The position numbers and the translations under genes were made by a program. This document shows positions 39,970 through 52,691 of a DNA stretch of 64,000 nucleotides, one piece after another. The stretch is taken from contig NC_031769.1 in NCBI RefSeq assembly GCF_001522545.3, forward strand, positions 21,538,515 through 21,602,514, written 5' to 3'. The notes under the pieces were generated by a model. The model ran no database searches and was not told where the DNA came from. It saw nothing but the letters and a program-made list of their open reading frames with translations. Positions within the stretch are counted from its first letter, which is position 1; each line of letters begins with the position of its first letter. This DNA comes from Parus major. Taxonomy: Eukaryota; Chordata; Aves; Passeriformes; Paridae.

Positions 39970-42900
39970 TTAAGCAACACCAGTTCTTGCAACACAGTCA
40001 AGCAGCAAACCTATGCAAAGCTATCTAACCTCTGACAGAAAAATACTGAAAGCATTAAAGAAAATTCTGCTGGTTTAATGACTGCCACTGTTTCCTTCAG
40101 ATAATTTAAGTCAGAATGAGACTTCATGTAGACATCAGACCAAAGCAGCATAAGCTTACAAAAAAACAGCAGAGCTCTTCCAACTGTGAATCTGGCCCCA
40201 AAGGCACACTTTGAAACTGATAACTAATTTTTTTCAGGCTGGCTATTAAGAACAAGCCATGGCAAAAATGGCTAATGTAGATAGCCAGTTCCAAAATGTA
40301 AAGCTAATGTATTTCCTTCAAAAGCCCTGCTTGGGCACAGCTTCTCCTGGAATGTGCTGTCTATGTGGATTCATAAAGTGTACCCTGTAAACTAAAGTGC
40401 TAAATAGATTGTAGCATCAATTTTCATTCTGCTTTTATAGAGGACTATGTTTAACTTTATTTATACAAAAATATATTTTATTGATTCCACCTTTTGACAG
40501 GACAGATGTCAGTTACCGATAGTTAAAAAAACACCATTAAAATACTAGAACTGTATGAGGTGATAATGTAGTTTATATTGCCTGGCTGTCATACCAGCTT
40601 CCTGGCCAGGGAGTTGGAAGGATTTTTTGAAGTATAAAAATTCTAAATTTGCCATACTCATGAGTGCAATTAATTGAGAACAGACTTCAGGGAATAAGGA
40701 GTCTTCTGCTTCTGGCTAAGAAGTGATTAGTAACTGGCATAAAACTTCACTGCTCAGGGTAAATACAAGAGTGAGACATTAAAATGCTAGAACCATTTAA
40801 GCTCTCCTTATCACTGCTTATGACTACTGACAACAAGTGTGTTTGTGATATGACATGAAGCCAGAATTAACTTTACATCTAGAATTTTCTATTCTGCTCA
40901 CACTCTATGGAGACAGGATGGCTGTCTGAGTGATTGGTTATCAGTGCAGAATTTTACTTTGATGCACTCAAGTGTCGCTTGCTTTTCACACAGTCTGTTT
41001 TCTCACAGTTCATGCTACCCTCATTAGTATTTTAATCAATGCTCAGAAGAAGTGTAGAGGAAGCTGCTGGTTAGTTAAAGCTAACATTCAAACATCCTGA
41101 CCCTGGAGGCATGGTGAATTTGCTTCTGCTGTCCCCTGAGAGCTGCTCTGACCTTTGATTCCCCAGCTGTAGAGACAGCTCTGGCAGCAGCCCAGTTGCC
41201 TGGCCCTGATGGGCAGTGAGTGTCCCAGCGTGGTTGATATCCCATGTGCACACACACCCCAGCACCCCACACCCCACCACAGCCTCAGAGGCTGCTGAGG
41301 GTTGTCAGCTGTGGGGATGGAGGTGAAGGGGCAGACTTTGCCCTTACCTCATCTACAGACTGCTCCTCGGCAGTGCTGTGGGTAGAGCCAAGTAATCTTC
41401 TAACTGTAGGTCTGTGTCTCCTGCCACAGCCAAAACAATCCTTTATTTTATGCATAATACCAGTCCTAGCATAATGCACCACTCAAGATACTATTTTACC
41501 TGCTTTTTTGATTCATGTTATTGGGGAACCCTGTTCTAATCCCACTTACCATACAAATTCATCCCTAAATGTATTCCTTTCAGCCATAATCCCCCCTGTT
41601 TTTTGTCTTAGTGAGTATCCTATAATTGGATTTTCTTGCATTCCATATTTTTTTCTCAAATATCTTTCTCCTTCTCAGAACAAATTTTTGACTTTTCAGG
41701 CACTCAAGACTTCTCCCCTTCCATGGGTATTTCTCAGTATTTTTACCACCATCAATTTTTCTTTCAACTTTCTCTTCCACCATAGAAACTGTGTCTGATA
41801 TTTTTCTCCCAAAGCCTTCTTCTGACTAGACTTCCAAGGGAAGTATCATCCAAGGGAAGAAAAGTAAATGTTGTGATATCAGAGGGTGGATTGTAATATA
41901 AGTTTTGAGACAGATGTATATTCCAAGCCTGCTCTGAGTGGATAGGAAAGTAAACACTTATGTGAATAAGCACCAAATTGCTCAGTTTCCTTAAGTGCAA
42001 GTGTAAAATGCTTCTTCCCAGGAGAATTGTTGAGAGAAACCATGCCAAAGGTAGTTCATGGCCATGATAAATTACCACTTATGAAGATGCAGGGACACTG
42101 AGGTAGAAAAGTGTTAAGGCAGGCCTGCTGAACCTATGATCACCATTTCAAGTTCATTTTGAACTGACTGACAGACTCTGTGCTTGCTAGTACAGTGCAG
42201 AAAGTTACAGGGAACAGAAACAGATCACAGGTAACTATCCCAGCCCTGCTGGCCCTGAGATTGTGCCAAATGCTTCCTTGCCACAGACTTAACAGCTCAG
42301 TGTCTGGCTGTCCATTCAGGCTACCACACACACATTTTCTAACTAGAAAGTAGCCAGGTAGAGCTTGTAGTGCTGGATGGGCAATTCATTTAGAGCATGA
42401 ATAATCTGTAGGTCTGTGCAAAAGCTTTGGAGAGCATAACTCATTCAGAGCTCTAGCAGATTTGGACACTTGCCAGCTGCATAAATAAATATGTCTTTAT
42501 GATTGATTTAAGAGTGTATCTGCTTGTCAGTCTTTTCCCCTGCCACCCTTCACAGATACAGCAAGTAAGAGGTTTCCTAAGCTGTCAGGCTAAGTACTGG
42601 TTCTGTTCAGACTACCAGCTGCTTCAAAGGGAGACAGTATTTACCCAGGTCAAGCTGCCCCTCTACCTCAGAGATGTACAGAAACCTTTCAGGAGGTAGA
42701 AATTTCCTTTGGTAAACTACAAGGAGGGGTCAGGTTCTGAGCTTTAATGACAGTGGCAGGTCACAAGTCTCAGTCTGCCATTCCCACCAGAGCATGCATG
42801 AGGTGAGGACAGGACAGCAGGTACAAGGTGACCAGACAAGAAATTGCAGAGCTGGAGCATTGTGAAAGGTTTTCCTCTCATGAGAGGTGGTGGAGACTCA

Positions 42901-45577
42901 AGGGGAAAAGGGTTCTGCAGAAAACAGCCTCAGGAGCATTGGGCTCATGGTGTGAGAGCCACCATGAAATGTTTGTCACCTGAAATGTTTGTCAGTAGAC
43001 TACCTGAGCTCAAGGCATTTCTCAGTGGCAACCAACTTTTTGTTTCATAATTCATTAACAATTTAACTATTTTTGGGGCACTGCAGTTTGCTTTAAAAGG
43101 CATCTGTTTTGGAACACTTCTGCATATATTAAATATTAGCTTGAGTCATTTAATTTCGCCTATTCATACAAAGTCGGAGAGCTAAAGAAAAGATTGAAAT
43201 ACTACAGTTTTTTCCCTAGATATCAACATCTTGTATTATTTTCAATCACTTAATTCCATTTCTTTCTTATTAATAGAATCCTTTTTTTTTTTTCCCCAAA
43301 TATTTCCTGTTTTTTAAAGGAAAACGTCCAGGGAAGATTAAAAATTATTGAAATTCCACTGACATTAATAGACCCACATGTGACCCATAAAAGAACTTCC
43401 TGTTTCTTTCAGTTCTACAGAATGTCACCAAACTTTAAACCTCTTGGGAATACCTGCGTGATGACAAAGTTTTTTATATAGGAAGACACAAAGTATGTTC
43501 AAAGCTATTGCCACATGGAAGTCCACCCTAAATAGGTGGGATACAGGTGTTAAAGAATTTTTTGGATCTACACTGTATAGTGTGATCCTGAAATTGTTCC
43601 TGGGCTGTTTTCCTCCTTTCTTAAAATGACATTATTTTCTCAGAGTAGAGATTAAATAGAAAAACACACAAAAATTTCAGTATTTGTACAAACTGGGAAT
43701 TAATTCCATAACTCAATTTCCTTTTAATTCCTGCTGTCTTTATGGGCTATGTAATAGGAAAGGATAGTTATATTAAGCCCGCAAAAATATGTCTTTAGAA
43801 TTAGATATAAGTGATGATTTATTTTGTGTTACACAGGTAACTTAACTTTACTACCCTCACTAAATCCTGCTGAAGTCTTCTGAATTTCAACTTTGTATAA
43901 TGAGACCAAATTTCACAAGCTAGTTTGGGCAATTGCTTTCCTTGAAAAAAAGCTACTTATTATTCACAGAAAAAAAACATTTATAGAATATATACATTTT
44001 CCAAGTAGGTGTTTATAAAATTTATTTATTTAAAATTTATATTTATTTATTAGAGGTTTTGTTTAATAGTATTTTAAAAGGGCTAACAACACCTTCCAAA
44101 GCAATTTAGGGTTTGACTCATCTTGTTGAAAATGGGGGATTAAGTGTTATTACTGCTTTTCAACATGACAGAAATTACAGGAATAAAACCCCCTTTCCAT
44201 ACCTGAAGACATACTGCTGGACTCTGTATGTGCCATTGACTACCTGCTCCTCTCATGTTTTGGTATAGACTGGGTTTTCTTCCTTGAAGCACAAACACAC
44301 ATTAATAAAAAAAAAAAAAAAAAAGAGTTTTGAAGTTGGAAGCATTTGTCAGCATACTGATTTTTGCTACACTACTGTGGGGTTGCATTTTTGATTTGTG
44401 ATGAAAACAGTGTTGGTAACACAGGGATATTTGAGTTATTGCTGAGCAGTGCTGACACAGCATGAAGGCCCTTCCTGCTTCTTGTGCTACTTCACCTGCA
44501 AGGAGGCTGGGGATGCAGATGGAGCTGGGAGAGGACAGAGCTGGGACAATTAATCCCAAATGACCCATGGATATCCCAGACTATATGGTGGTGTTCTTAG
44601 CATATAAACCTGGAAGGAAAGGGAGGGGACATTTGGAGTGATGAAGTTTGTCTCCCAAAGTAACTACCACTTGGGATGGGACCCTGCTTTCCTGGGAATC
44701 ACTAAAAACTTTCCTGCCAATGGGAAATGATGAATTAATTCCTTTTGTTGCTTTCCCTGTTAAACTGGTTTTATCTCAGCCCATGGCTTTTCACCCTCTT
44801 ACCCTTCCAATTCTCTCCCTCCATCCCACTGGGAAGTGTGAGCTAGTGGCTGCATTGTTAAACCTACATAACAAGTTTCAACACAAATTTGGAGGTCTTA
44901 ATTTTGGCCACTAAAGTAAGAAGTTTGCCTCAAACCATGAGCACTATGGCTGGAGAGATGTCAGATCCACTTCTGCTTTGGCTGTGAAAGCAGTAACCAC
45001 TATTGTTGGATCAACTGGTGTGGGACTTGTGGAATCAGTACAGGTTTATTTCCTGTAGTTCTTTGGTCAGTGAATGTAGATGTAATATAAATTATTACAT
45101 TTGGATATACCCTGAGAGTATATGTGTTTGTAAAGAAAGATATTAATATTTCAGTATCTCTCACAACTTGACCCTTTAGATTTATACCTGGGTAACTGAG
45201 AGCTTGTGTAATACCAAATAATAAAGATGAATCTTGCTATAGATATTAAAAGGAAAAAAACCAAAGTCAGCAAATGCCTTTTATATGGTTTTTGATGATC
45301 AGAGAATCCCGCTGCCATAGCGTAAAATGTGACAGCACACTCATCTGTGGCAGCTGCAGCAAAGGGTCTGTGAACTCAAACAGGCACACAGGTACTTTTT
45401 ACAGGACTTTTTTCCAGCTGGTCTGTGTGAAATGCTTGTCTCAGGCATGTGACAATGCCACAGCTGAGGCCAAATACCTTAAAATACCATAGAGTAGTCA
45501 CTATGTAGTAAAGGCATCCTGGACCTTAACACTATTTTCTCCACCAAATCTCCATTATGAAGGGTTCAGTAGAGTCC
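39970..45577. other. Non-coding DNA, no gene recognised
   Basis: AT-rich unique-looking DNA. It includes a C/T-biased stretch at about 41540-41790, a C/A-rich patch at about 41250-41280 and an 18-base A run at 44307-44324. No frame exceeds about 104 codons and none has a domain. Confidence 0.6.
44307..44324. repeat. Poly(A) homopolymer
   Basis: Eighteen A, directly after ATTAAT. The AATAAA-like context and tail could suggest a retroposed transcript, but the upstream 150 bases match nothing I recognise. Confidence 0.9.
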
Positions 45578-45645
45578 TGTTGTTACCGCTGAAGATCAAT
45601 CGATCATGCGGACACAGGTTGAGGTGTGGTTAAGAAAGAGCAGAG

Positions 45646-45651
45646 TTTATT
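45646..45651 (-). terminator. LTR poly(A) signal
   Basis: AATAAA on the minus strand, close downstream of the LTR TATA box and about 70 bases before the LTR 3' end, as in many compact retroviral LTRs. Confidence 0.65.
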
Positions 45652-45664
45652 TTTCCTCCCAGGA

Positions 45665-45670
45665 TTTATA
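45665..45670 (-). promoter_or_regulatory. LTR TATA box
   Basis: TATAAA on the minus strand within CCTATAAATCC, placed correctly for the U3 promoter of the LTR. Whether it is still active is unknown. Confidence 0.65.
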
Positions 45671-46019
45671 GGCTTCTTACCATGGCCAGGGATTGGATGG
45701 TCAGGATAACACTTTCCCACTGCACTGGCCATGAGAGATGCCCATCACAAGACGTGTAACAGAAAGAATGTACACATATCTATATTTACAGTTACTGTCC
45801 TGGGAAAGTCCTTAGAAAACTATGTTAGCAAGCTCAGAAGCTGAGCTTTCAGGCCAACATCCTGTGACTGAAGTGACAGAGATAATGAACTCTGAGAGGC
45901 AATAACCCAGGTGGGGCTTCCTTACAGAAAAGGTCTTTCTCTATGTATAAGTATCTGTTTCTTCTGGGGAGCTTAACAACATGAAGCAGACAACGGTGAT
46001 GGGTTATGCTCAGTTCCAT

Positions 46020-46056
46020 AAGCTTAATAAACTTAATAAAAACTTAATAAACTTAT
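46020..46056. repeat. Short tandem repeat of ~10 bp (CTTAATAAA)
   Basis: About 3.5 copies of a CTTAATAAA-type unit, 39 bases after the LTR end. Unit length varies by one or two A, which fits replication slippage. Confidence 0.85.
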
Positions 46057-49000
46057 GGAATCCCTGGCTTGTCCTGTTTTGTGTGCTATGCTGCAGTCTT
46101 CTGGACACGGGCATCAAGCAGGGTTGGAAGGACATCAGCGCTCCTGGTCCCTGCCATGCAGGGCCCCTCTGCCTGTAGTGAGTGTACCAAATCTTGGGAT
46201 ACCACAGAAAAATGCTCAGGCTTATTAAGAATAAGCAAATGTAGGTAAGTGCTGTCAGTGCTATGTCTCTGTACACAGACACAAAAATGTACTTGGTGTA
46301 TGTGGCAGATATAAGAAGATATTTCCTTCAAGGTATTTCTGACCCTGGCAGTAACATACACCAGGAGCTCTTTCTTCTTGATAGGAGGGGCTGTGATAAG
46401 CAGAAAAGCTGAATATAATATGGAATTTTTGTTCAAATAACACCCAGAAAGATGACAGCCATTTTATTCTGTCATCCCCACAGGTCTGCCTGAAGAAAAA
46501 CTGTGCAAGTCCATCAAAGCCAAGCATTTTGATATGCTGTCCAAGTCTTCAGTCTTGCTTGCACTAAGGAGAACTAAGGTTTTCATGGAAATGAGTGCTT
46601 ATACATTGCTGAAATTTCATAAATGGTTACAGAGTAGGAATAACAGGAGTTTTAGTGCCACATCATCTCTAAGTTGCAAACTCACTCACTAATTTTCATA
46701 CTGACTTATCATTTAGAGTTTGCTATCTCCCATTAGAGTCTAGGCTCCTCTCAATACCTGGAAAGAGCTAAATGACTGGAGAGCAGATTATTTGATGTGA
46801 GTTAACTCACCAACAGAAAATGCTTTTTAGAGTGATATTACTTGTGTACTGGCCTCTTTAGGGAGTCAAGGTTGTGCCTGGGTGATATTTATGGGAGTAA
46901 AATCTTCTCCATCTAAGATCACTGTTCTGTCCTCTAACTTGAGTTAGGTCCCAAAGTAATTTCTTTTTAAAAGAAACCTAAAAGAGCAGAAGATTTTTAT
47001 CCCATGTAACTTGATTAGTACCTCTCCTTGAAGAGGAGCCATAGGATCATGTCCTCACTTAGTCTGATTTAGAGAATGGCTTTGACCCCAGATGTCTCAT
47101 TTCCCTTTGATCACTCTCTCACTCCGCTGCCTTTGCCTCATTATTCGAGGACAGGCCTTACCTGTTCTGCATTGCAAATGCAAAACTAAAAAATGATGGA
47201 AATATTAGCACAATATCTGAGGACATACCTTCTACTGTGTACCTCTTATTGGTTTGTGTAAATGTTTCCCATTTCCATGGATGTTCTGCTGAGGGTGTAA
47301 AATGGGAGCAGTGTGTTTAATTTAGGGCTATTAATTATACTGCAACAGAGTACTGAATTTTGGAAATAAGGTCCTTTGTGAGTCTTTAACTCTTTAACAG
47401 GCTCAGGGAACAAAGCTATTCAGTTCAGGCTTCATATTAGTGAGAAACATGCAATTAAACAGCACTGATTTTGGTTAACTACACAAATGCCAATAAAACT
47501 CCCTGCCTGTAGCTCAATGTGGATTTTCTGCTTCTGTCCTCACAAAAATTTGCCTTAAGCTCTCCTTGCCTAATTCTGCCTTTCAGACAGACAGCTCTGA
47601 AACAGTCCATTTTGAGACCTGAGTTTAAAAAAGATTAAATTTACCATCTGATAAAGATCTGGAACATGGTTTAGAAAAAAATAAATAAATTCTACCACTG
47701 CATGCAAATATCCTATTTGGAAGGAGATAGCCATGGCTACAGTAAGAAAATCATGTCTTCATAAGTTTTTTAATGAGAAACTTTTGCTGCCAAGCACCTA
47801 TATTCATTTTGCATGTCTCTTCTCATTTGTTTTGACCACCAGCCATTTCCTAAGTATGGCACAGCATGTGCAAAGCAGCACCAAATTGATTGATATGCAA
47901 TTGATTTTGATATGCAATCAAGGGTGACCCAACTTACAGACTGAACATGTACAGTAGTTTTCCAGTTAATCACCTATCACAAAGGGAACACATAATTTCC
48001 TTTATGTCAGTCTGTATATGAATGTCAGATTATTTTGAAGCTTTTCAGCTTCTGGCATGCAGACTCCCAGGTCTGAGGACTATTTCAAATGCTATGTGGA
48101 GAACATAAGAAAGAAACAGACCTATTAGTATTAGACCTATGTTCTCTAATCAGCAGCCTATTTGTTTATTATATTATTCTTGGAAATGTATATAATTTTT
48201 TTTTGGAAGGCCAGTGTCCAGTCACTTAATCCATGTGCACTGTCAAATCTGAAAGATCTAATGCCAATTTGCACAGAAGCCCTGAGAAACATAAACCAGA
48301 TATTTTGGCTGTGTTTGTACACATACAGAAAGTAGTGTCAGGAAACAGTCATAAGCACTGGATCACAATTATCTCTGCAATTAAATTTTAAAATTATTCC
48401 TGGAATACACTTGGGCCCAGGCCAGTTTGCATTTTCCCATACAGTTCATGAGCACATTTGGAGAGTTATTAAAAGGCAGAGACCACATTGTTTCTGTCTC
48501 AGAGAAAAAGGTATTTGTTAGTGTGGGTATGGGTGGATTCAAGCTAGCCAGTTTCAGCGACACAGAATGTTCCTACCACACTGAATGTCATAAACACAGG
48601 TAGCCTTTTTGTAGTTATCTTAATTTACTCCAATTTGAGTGGAGTATCCATTTCCCATCCTCTCTTGCTTTTGAGTGTTTGTGTGTAAGATTGAACACCT
48701 TGCTGGTTTTTGCCCTGAGGTGGCTCTCTCCAAATAGTAGCAAAGATTGCAGTTAGAAAGAGATGTAAATGTTTTGGATGTTTTTAAGTTTCTATCTACT
48801 TCAGCAAAAAGATCTTGCTAGCATGGGTCAAATCTGATATTTATATTGCATATGTTATTTTGTTTCAGATTTTTGTTCTGAGGACACTCTTTTCCCATTC
48901 TTTCAGAACTGAGTCATAAATAAATTTCAATTTATAAGCAGACATTTTTACAATGCTTGCGTGTTTGTCTATCTTCAGTATTCATGCAATTTGTTCTCAG

Positions 49001-50268
49001 GTCTTAAAGATATCTTCATATTACCCCTTACTTCTGAGCTGTTTTTCCTTTGTAAAACATCAAGAAAACACCAGCTTGTGTCCCCAGTAAACAATACAAT
49101 CCCCGTTTGAAAGATGCCACACATTGCTACATTTAGTCAGAAAGACAAACCACTTTTTAAAATACTTTTAATACAACATTCAATTTGAAAATAACATAGC
49201 AAATTTTAATAATCAAGACTATAAATCATAATTTGGGAAATTACAAAATTTTCCTCAGAGGCCACACAGGGACACGAGAGGGAGCAGGAGTGGATGTGTG
49301 AGCAGAGTGGAGCAGAGAGGAGAGGAAAGGGGAAGGGGAAGGGAAGGGAGTTTTTTGCCCAGCATAACAGGATAGCTGTTTCTCCTAAGGTTGCCCCTCA
49401 AGATTGCAGCTTGCACAAAGGTCTCCTGCCATTTCCCTTCCTCTCTTCCAGCTACAGACATGTAGAGTGATCAAGTTAATGGAAAAAATGAGACTGTTTC
49501 CTTTCATATTTTTTATGTCAAAGATTGACATGTAATCTATTACATATGTTGTTTAGCAGTTAGCAAGGAATTTCTGGGTGTCTGAAACACAAATATATTC
49601 ATGCCCAAACCAAAACCAAAACATAATAGAGCACAGTTTGTTTGACTAAAGTTGTTACAATCTATGCTACAGAAAGGAGAGACATTAAATACATTTGAAC
49701 AAGATAAAATTAGTGTAATGAGTTAATAAAATCAATTTGGTGTGAAATTCAGTCCATGTAAAGGAGCTAAAATAAATCTCTGTTAATGGTGTACAAGCAG
49801 TACATGGGACTTCTGTAGAGAGCAACCTTCATGCCTTGGCAGAAGTCGAAGTACTTCATAAAGGTCAGTATTATTAATTTTTATTGATGTTACAAAAGAT
49901 TACAAAGGGTGCTGAGATATGTGAAGACATTTTCCTGAGAGGTCCAATCAAGAAAACAACGCCATAAGCTATCAAGAGTAAACTGTCAGTAAACAGTGAA
50001 TCTGCAGCTTAAAAAATGTCAATACAAACTGAACTATAGAATTCCAAATAATGGAAATGTATATAAAACAAATAATAAAACCACAAATAATGCACTTTTT
50101 TTTTTCTAAAAATGTTTACGGTTTAAACTTCACTTGTTTTGTCAAAGAGAGTTTCCTCTGCAATGTTACAAAGCTGTGATATATTTTATATTTTTAATTC
50201 TGAAGGGATGAAAAATAATTGTAAGATGTATATGTACAGGATAGCAGATGTAGTAATTCTGAAAATAC
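46057..50268. other. Non-coding DNA, no gene recognised
   Basis: Unique-looking DNA without any frame above about 116 codons. It contains a purine-rich strand segment at about 49262-49350 with a G-quadruplex motif. No CR1 or LTR sequence recognised. Confidence 0.6.
49262..49350 (+). repeat. GA-rich tract with G-quadruplex motif
   Basis: Purine-biased plus strand ending in four G runs, GGGG-AA-GGGG-AA-GGG-AA-GGG at 49329-49348. This fits the canonical G3+N1-7 pattern with 2-base loops. Formation in cells is not shown by sequence. Confidence 0.7.
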
Positions 50269-50536
50269 TCCTCCTTCTCCTTCTCCTTCTCCTTCTCCTT
50301 CTCCTTCTCCTTCTCCTTCTCCTTCTCCTTCTCCTTCTCCTCCTCCTCCTTCTCCTTCTCCTTCTCCTTCTCCTTCTCCTTCTCCTTCTCCTTCTCCTTC
50401 TCCTTCTCCTTCTCCTTCTCCTTCTCCTTCTCCTTCTCCTTCTNTCCTTCTCCTTCTCCTTCTCCTTCTCCTTCTCCTTCTCCTTCTCCTTCTCCTTCTC
50501 CTTCTCCTTCTCCTTCTCCTTCGTTCTTCTTCCTCT
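50269..50536. repeat. (TTCTCC)n hexanucleotide microsatellite
   Basis: About 42 copies of a TTCTCC-type unit: plus strand pure pyrimidine, minus strand pure purine. A CTCCTCCTCCTT interruption lies near 50338-50350, an ambiguous base N at 50444 where the repeat phase shifts, and a degraded end (TTCGTTCTTCTTCCTC). The long frames across it (poly-Leu or Ser-Phe on plus, Glu-Lys, Glu-Gly or Arg on minus) are artefacts of a repeat without stop codons. The N and phase shift suggest an unresolved repeat length in the assembly. Confidence 0.96.
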
Positions 50537-52024
50537 TCACATGCAGCCATACCTAGCAATTTGATTTTTTGATCAGGTTCTCTGGGAAAATGCAGTCTCC
50601 TTCTAAACAGCTTTTTTGCACATCTAGAAAATTTTGGAGCTCTTTAGTTCAGAGGTTTTTCTGATTATTGCACAGTGTTTCTGAAAGAAACATCTCAGCT
50701 TTTGTTGTGTTGTGGAAATTTCCATTCCACAAACTCCTCCCTAAGAATTGGAAAATCAGGTCTTCCATGGCATAGTAGTTTCTTTAATATATTTGTAATT
50801 ACAAATTCTAAACATACTTCTTCTAATCTAGTGGGCAAATATAATTATTGACTGCAAAAGGAGATTCAAATACATTGCATAATATAGTTGTTTTCCAGAG
50901 TAGTGACTTCAAGTAAACCAATATTTGAAGGTGTAGATGCAAAATTTTCCTACATACAAGAGTAACTTAGTTTCTTTGTTCATATTGGAAAAAGATAATA
51001 AACTCTATAAATTCCTCAGAGATGACTTTTTTCTTTTGTGAAGTACACCAGATACTTGGCTAATTTTTGTAGCAAATTAATTTAATCTAGAGAAGAGACT
51101 CCTGTGTTTTGTTTTGTATCTGCATATATCAAACAATTACTGCATTTCTCCTGTCCTGTTATGTGAAGAATTTAGTGTGGAAAAATCCATGTTATGTGCC
51201 ACAATGATAACAGTAGAACTTTTGCATTACCAGAATTGGTTTGTCAGTCTCAGGATATATAACAAAAAGCACATCTTGGAGAAAATCTCAGTATTTTTTT
51301 AAGTATAAAAGTTGGAAATACAGATCAGCTTTGGAAGAATGAGCTCTTCTTCAGGAGTCCTTCAGGCTTATACAGATAATATATTAAGAAGTCAACCATC
51401 AAGAAATAGGGCATGTTATTCCACTTCCATTAGAAAAGCCTTTTGTGTCTTACCAGAGTGAACACAATATGTGATGATTGGTAGCAATGTACTCTGTCAT
51501 AAATTGTTATTATTAATTATTTCTGTAGAGCCATAGGTGTACATACCATTTGTACAGACAAATAAAATCTGACAGATCCTTACCTCAAGGAGCATGCAAT
51601 CTAAATTGCACATAACACAGTAAGGGATGGCAATAAACAAAGACAGCAGGTGGGGGAATGCAGAAGGCAAACTTCCATGATTGTGAGAATGCATTTCATG
51701 AGATGCATATCTTGTTTGTTCCTATTTCTTCTTTGCTGTCATTTAAAAGAGTGCACGAGACACAGGAAAATGTGAAAACAGTGTCTGGAATGGCAGCATG
51801 TTGAAACCATTTGTGTTTGAGTTGGAGAATTCTGGAAGAAAACATGTGAGATGGTCTTTGTGGTAAAAAAGGGCTGACAGTTTCTGCCCTGGATGACCCA
51901 ATGTCTCAGCACAGTGAAGAGGTGTGTTCTTCAGGACATCATGTGTTTGCAACACCAGCTACATAAGGCTTCCCATCATATGCTTGGGAATTGTTTTGGG
52001 GCTGAGGGACAGGAACAGGTCTCC
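50537..52024. other. Non-coding DNA, nothing recognised
   Basis: AT-rich, no gene, no recognisable repeat. Short frames only (up to 70 codons). Confidence 0.6.
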
Positions 52025-52227
52025 TAAGCCCAAGAACAATCAAGAAGGAAGTCTAGCATATGTGTGGAGAGTGCAGGTTTGAATAAGGTGCTCCTGACTA
52101 AACTGAAACAAAAAAGGAATCATACAAAGGTGGCAGTAGGATGAGAGCAGTCAAAAGGAAGACAGAGACACTGTCTGAGCATGCAGGAATGCAGTTAGGA
52201 AAGGCAAAGCCCACCTGGAGTTGAATC

Positions 52228-52488
52228 TTGACAAGAGCTGTCGCAGACACAATCCAGCTACGCTGGAAAGAAGTCACTGCACTGGTGAAGCCACACTGCA
52301 AGTACAGGGTCCTGTTCTGGATTCCTCAGTACAAAAGAGACGTGGACATATTGGAAAGAGTCCAACAAAGGGACACAGAAATGTTGAAAGGTCTGGAGCA
52401 TCTTTCTCAAGAGAAAAGGTTGAGAGAGTTGGGACTGTTCAGTCTGGAGAAGAAAAGAACTCAGAGGGAATCTGATCAATGTATATAA
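52228..52488 (+). pseudogene. CR1 ORF2 C-terminal fragment
   Basis: An 86-codon open frame that begins at the deletion junction. It contains the CR1 C-terminal signature in order: PQYKRDVDILERVQQRDTEM, GLEHLSQEKRLRELGLFSLE (usually YEERL.ELGLFSLEKRRL). It is the region after RT that lies before the CR1 3' UTR. It cannot encode a working enzyme because the catalytic region is absent; further homology downstream is out of frame. Confidence 0.88.
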
Positions 52489-52652
52489 ATACCTGAAGAG
52501 AGAGTGCAAAGATGACGAAGCCAGGGTCTTTTTTTGTGCTCAGTGATGGAACAAAAAGAAATGGGCACAAACTCAAACACAGGAGGCTCTGTCTGAACAT
52601 TAAGAAAATCTTTTTCTATTGTGTAGGTAACTGAGAACTGGCAGAGGTTGCT

Positions 52653-52691
52653 CAGGGATGGACATCCCTGGACAAGTGATGTCCATCCCTG
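52653..52691. repeat. 14-bp perfect inverted repeat inside the CR1 copy
   Basis: CAGGGATGGACATC (52653-52666) is the exact reverse complement of GATGTCCATCCCTG (52678-52691), with an 11-base loop. CATCCCTGGACA also recurs directly. Ordinary CR1 has this sequence once, so a local 20-odd base insertion or template switch occurred. Confidence 0.75.

Larger units (their letters stand above)
45578..45981 (-). mobile_element. Solo LTR of an endogenous retrovirus
   Basis: A 404-bp unit bounded by an 8-bp inverted terminal repeat (TGTTGTTA at 45578-45585, TAACAACA at 45974-45981), which gives the canonical TG...CA ends of a long terminal repeat. On the minus strand it has a TATA box (TATAAA, complement of 45665-45670) followed 13 bases later by an AATAAA poly(A) signal (complement of 45646-45651), in the order expected for U3-R-U5. 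There is no primer-binding site inside nor polypurine tract outside, and no gag, pol or env sequence nearby, so it is a solo LTR. No convincing 4-6 bp target-site duplication flanks it. The retroviral class is not determined. Confidence 0.75.

Noticed and set aside
44150..44324. Possible retroposed transcript ending in an A run
   Set aside because: The 150 bases upstream match no gene I know and there is no visible target-site duplication.
45557..45986. ATGAAG at 45557-45562 and 45981-45986 as a target-site duplication of the LTR
   Set aside because: It would place the element ends at GGTTC and AACAAC, without TG...CA, and conflicts with the perfect terminal inverted repeat.
50139..50564. 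Long open frames across the hexamer repeat on both strands
   Set aside because: They are translations of a (TTCTCC)n microsatellite, which lacks stop codons in most frames.
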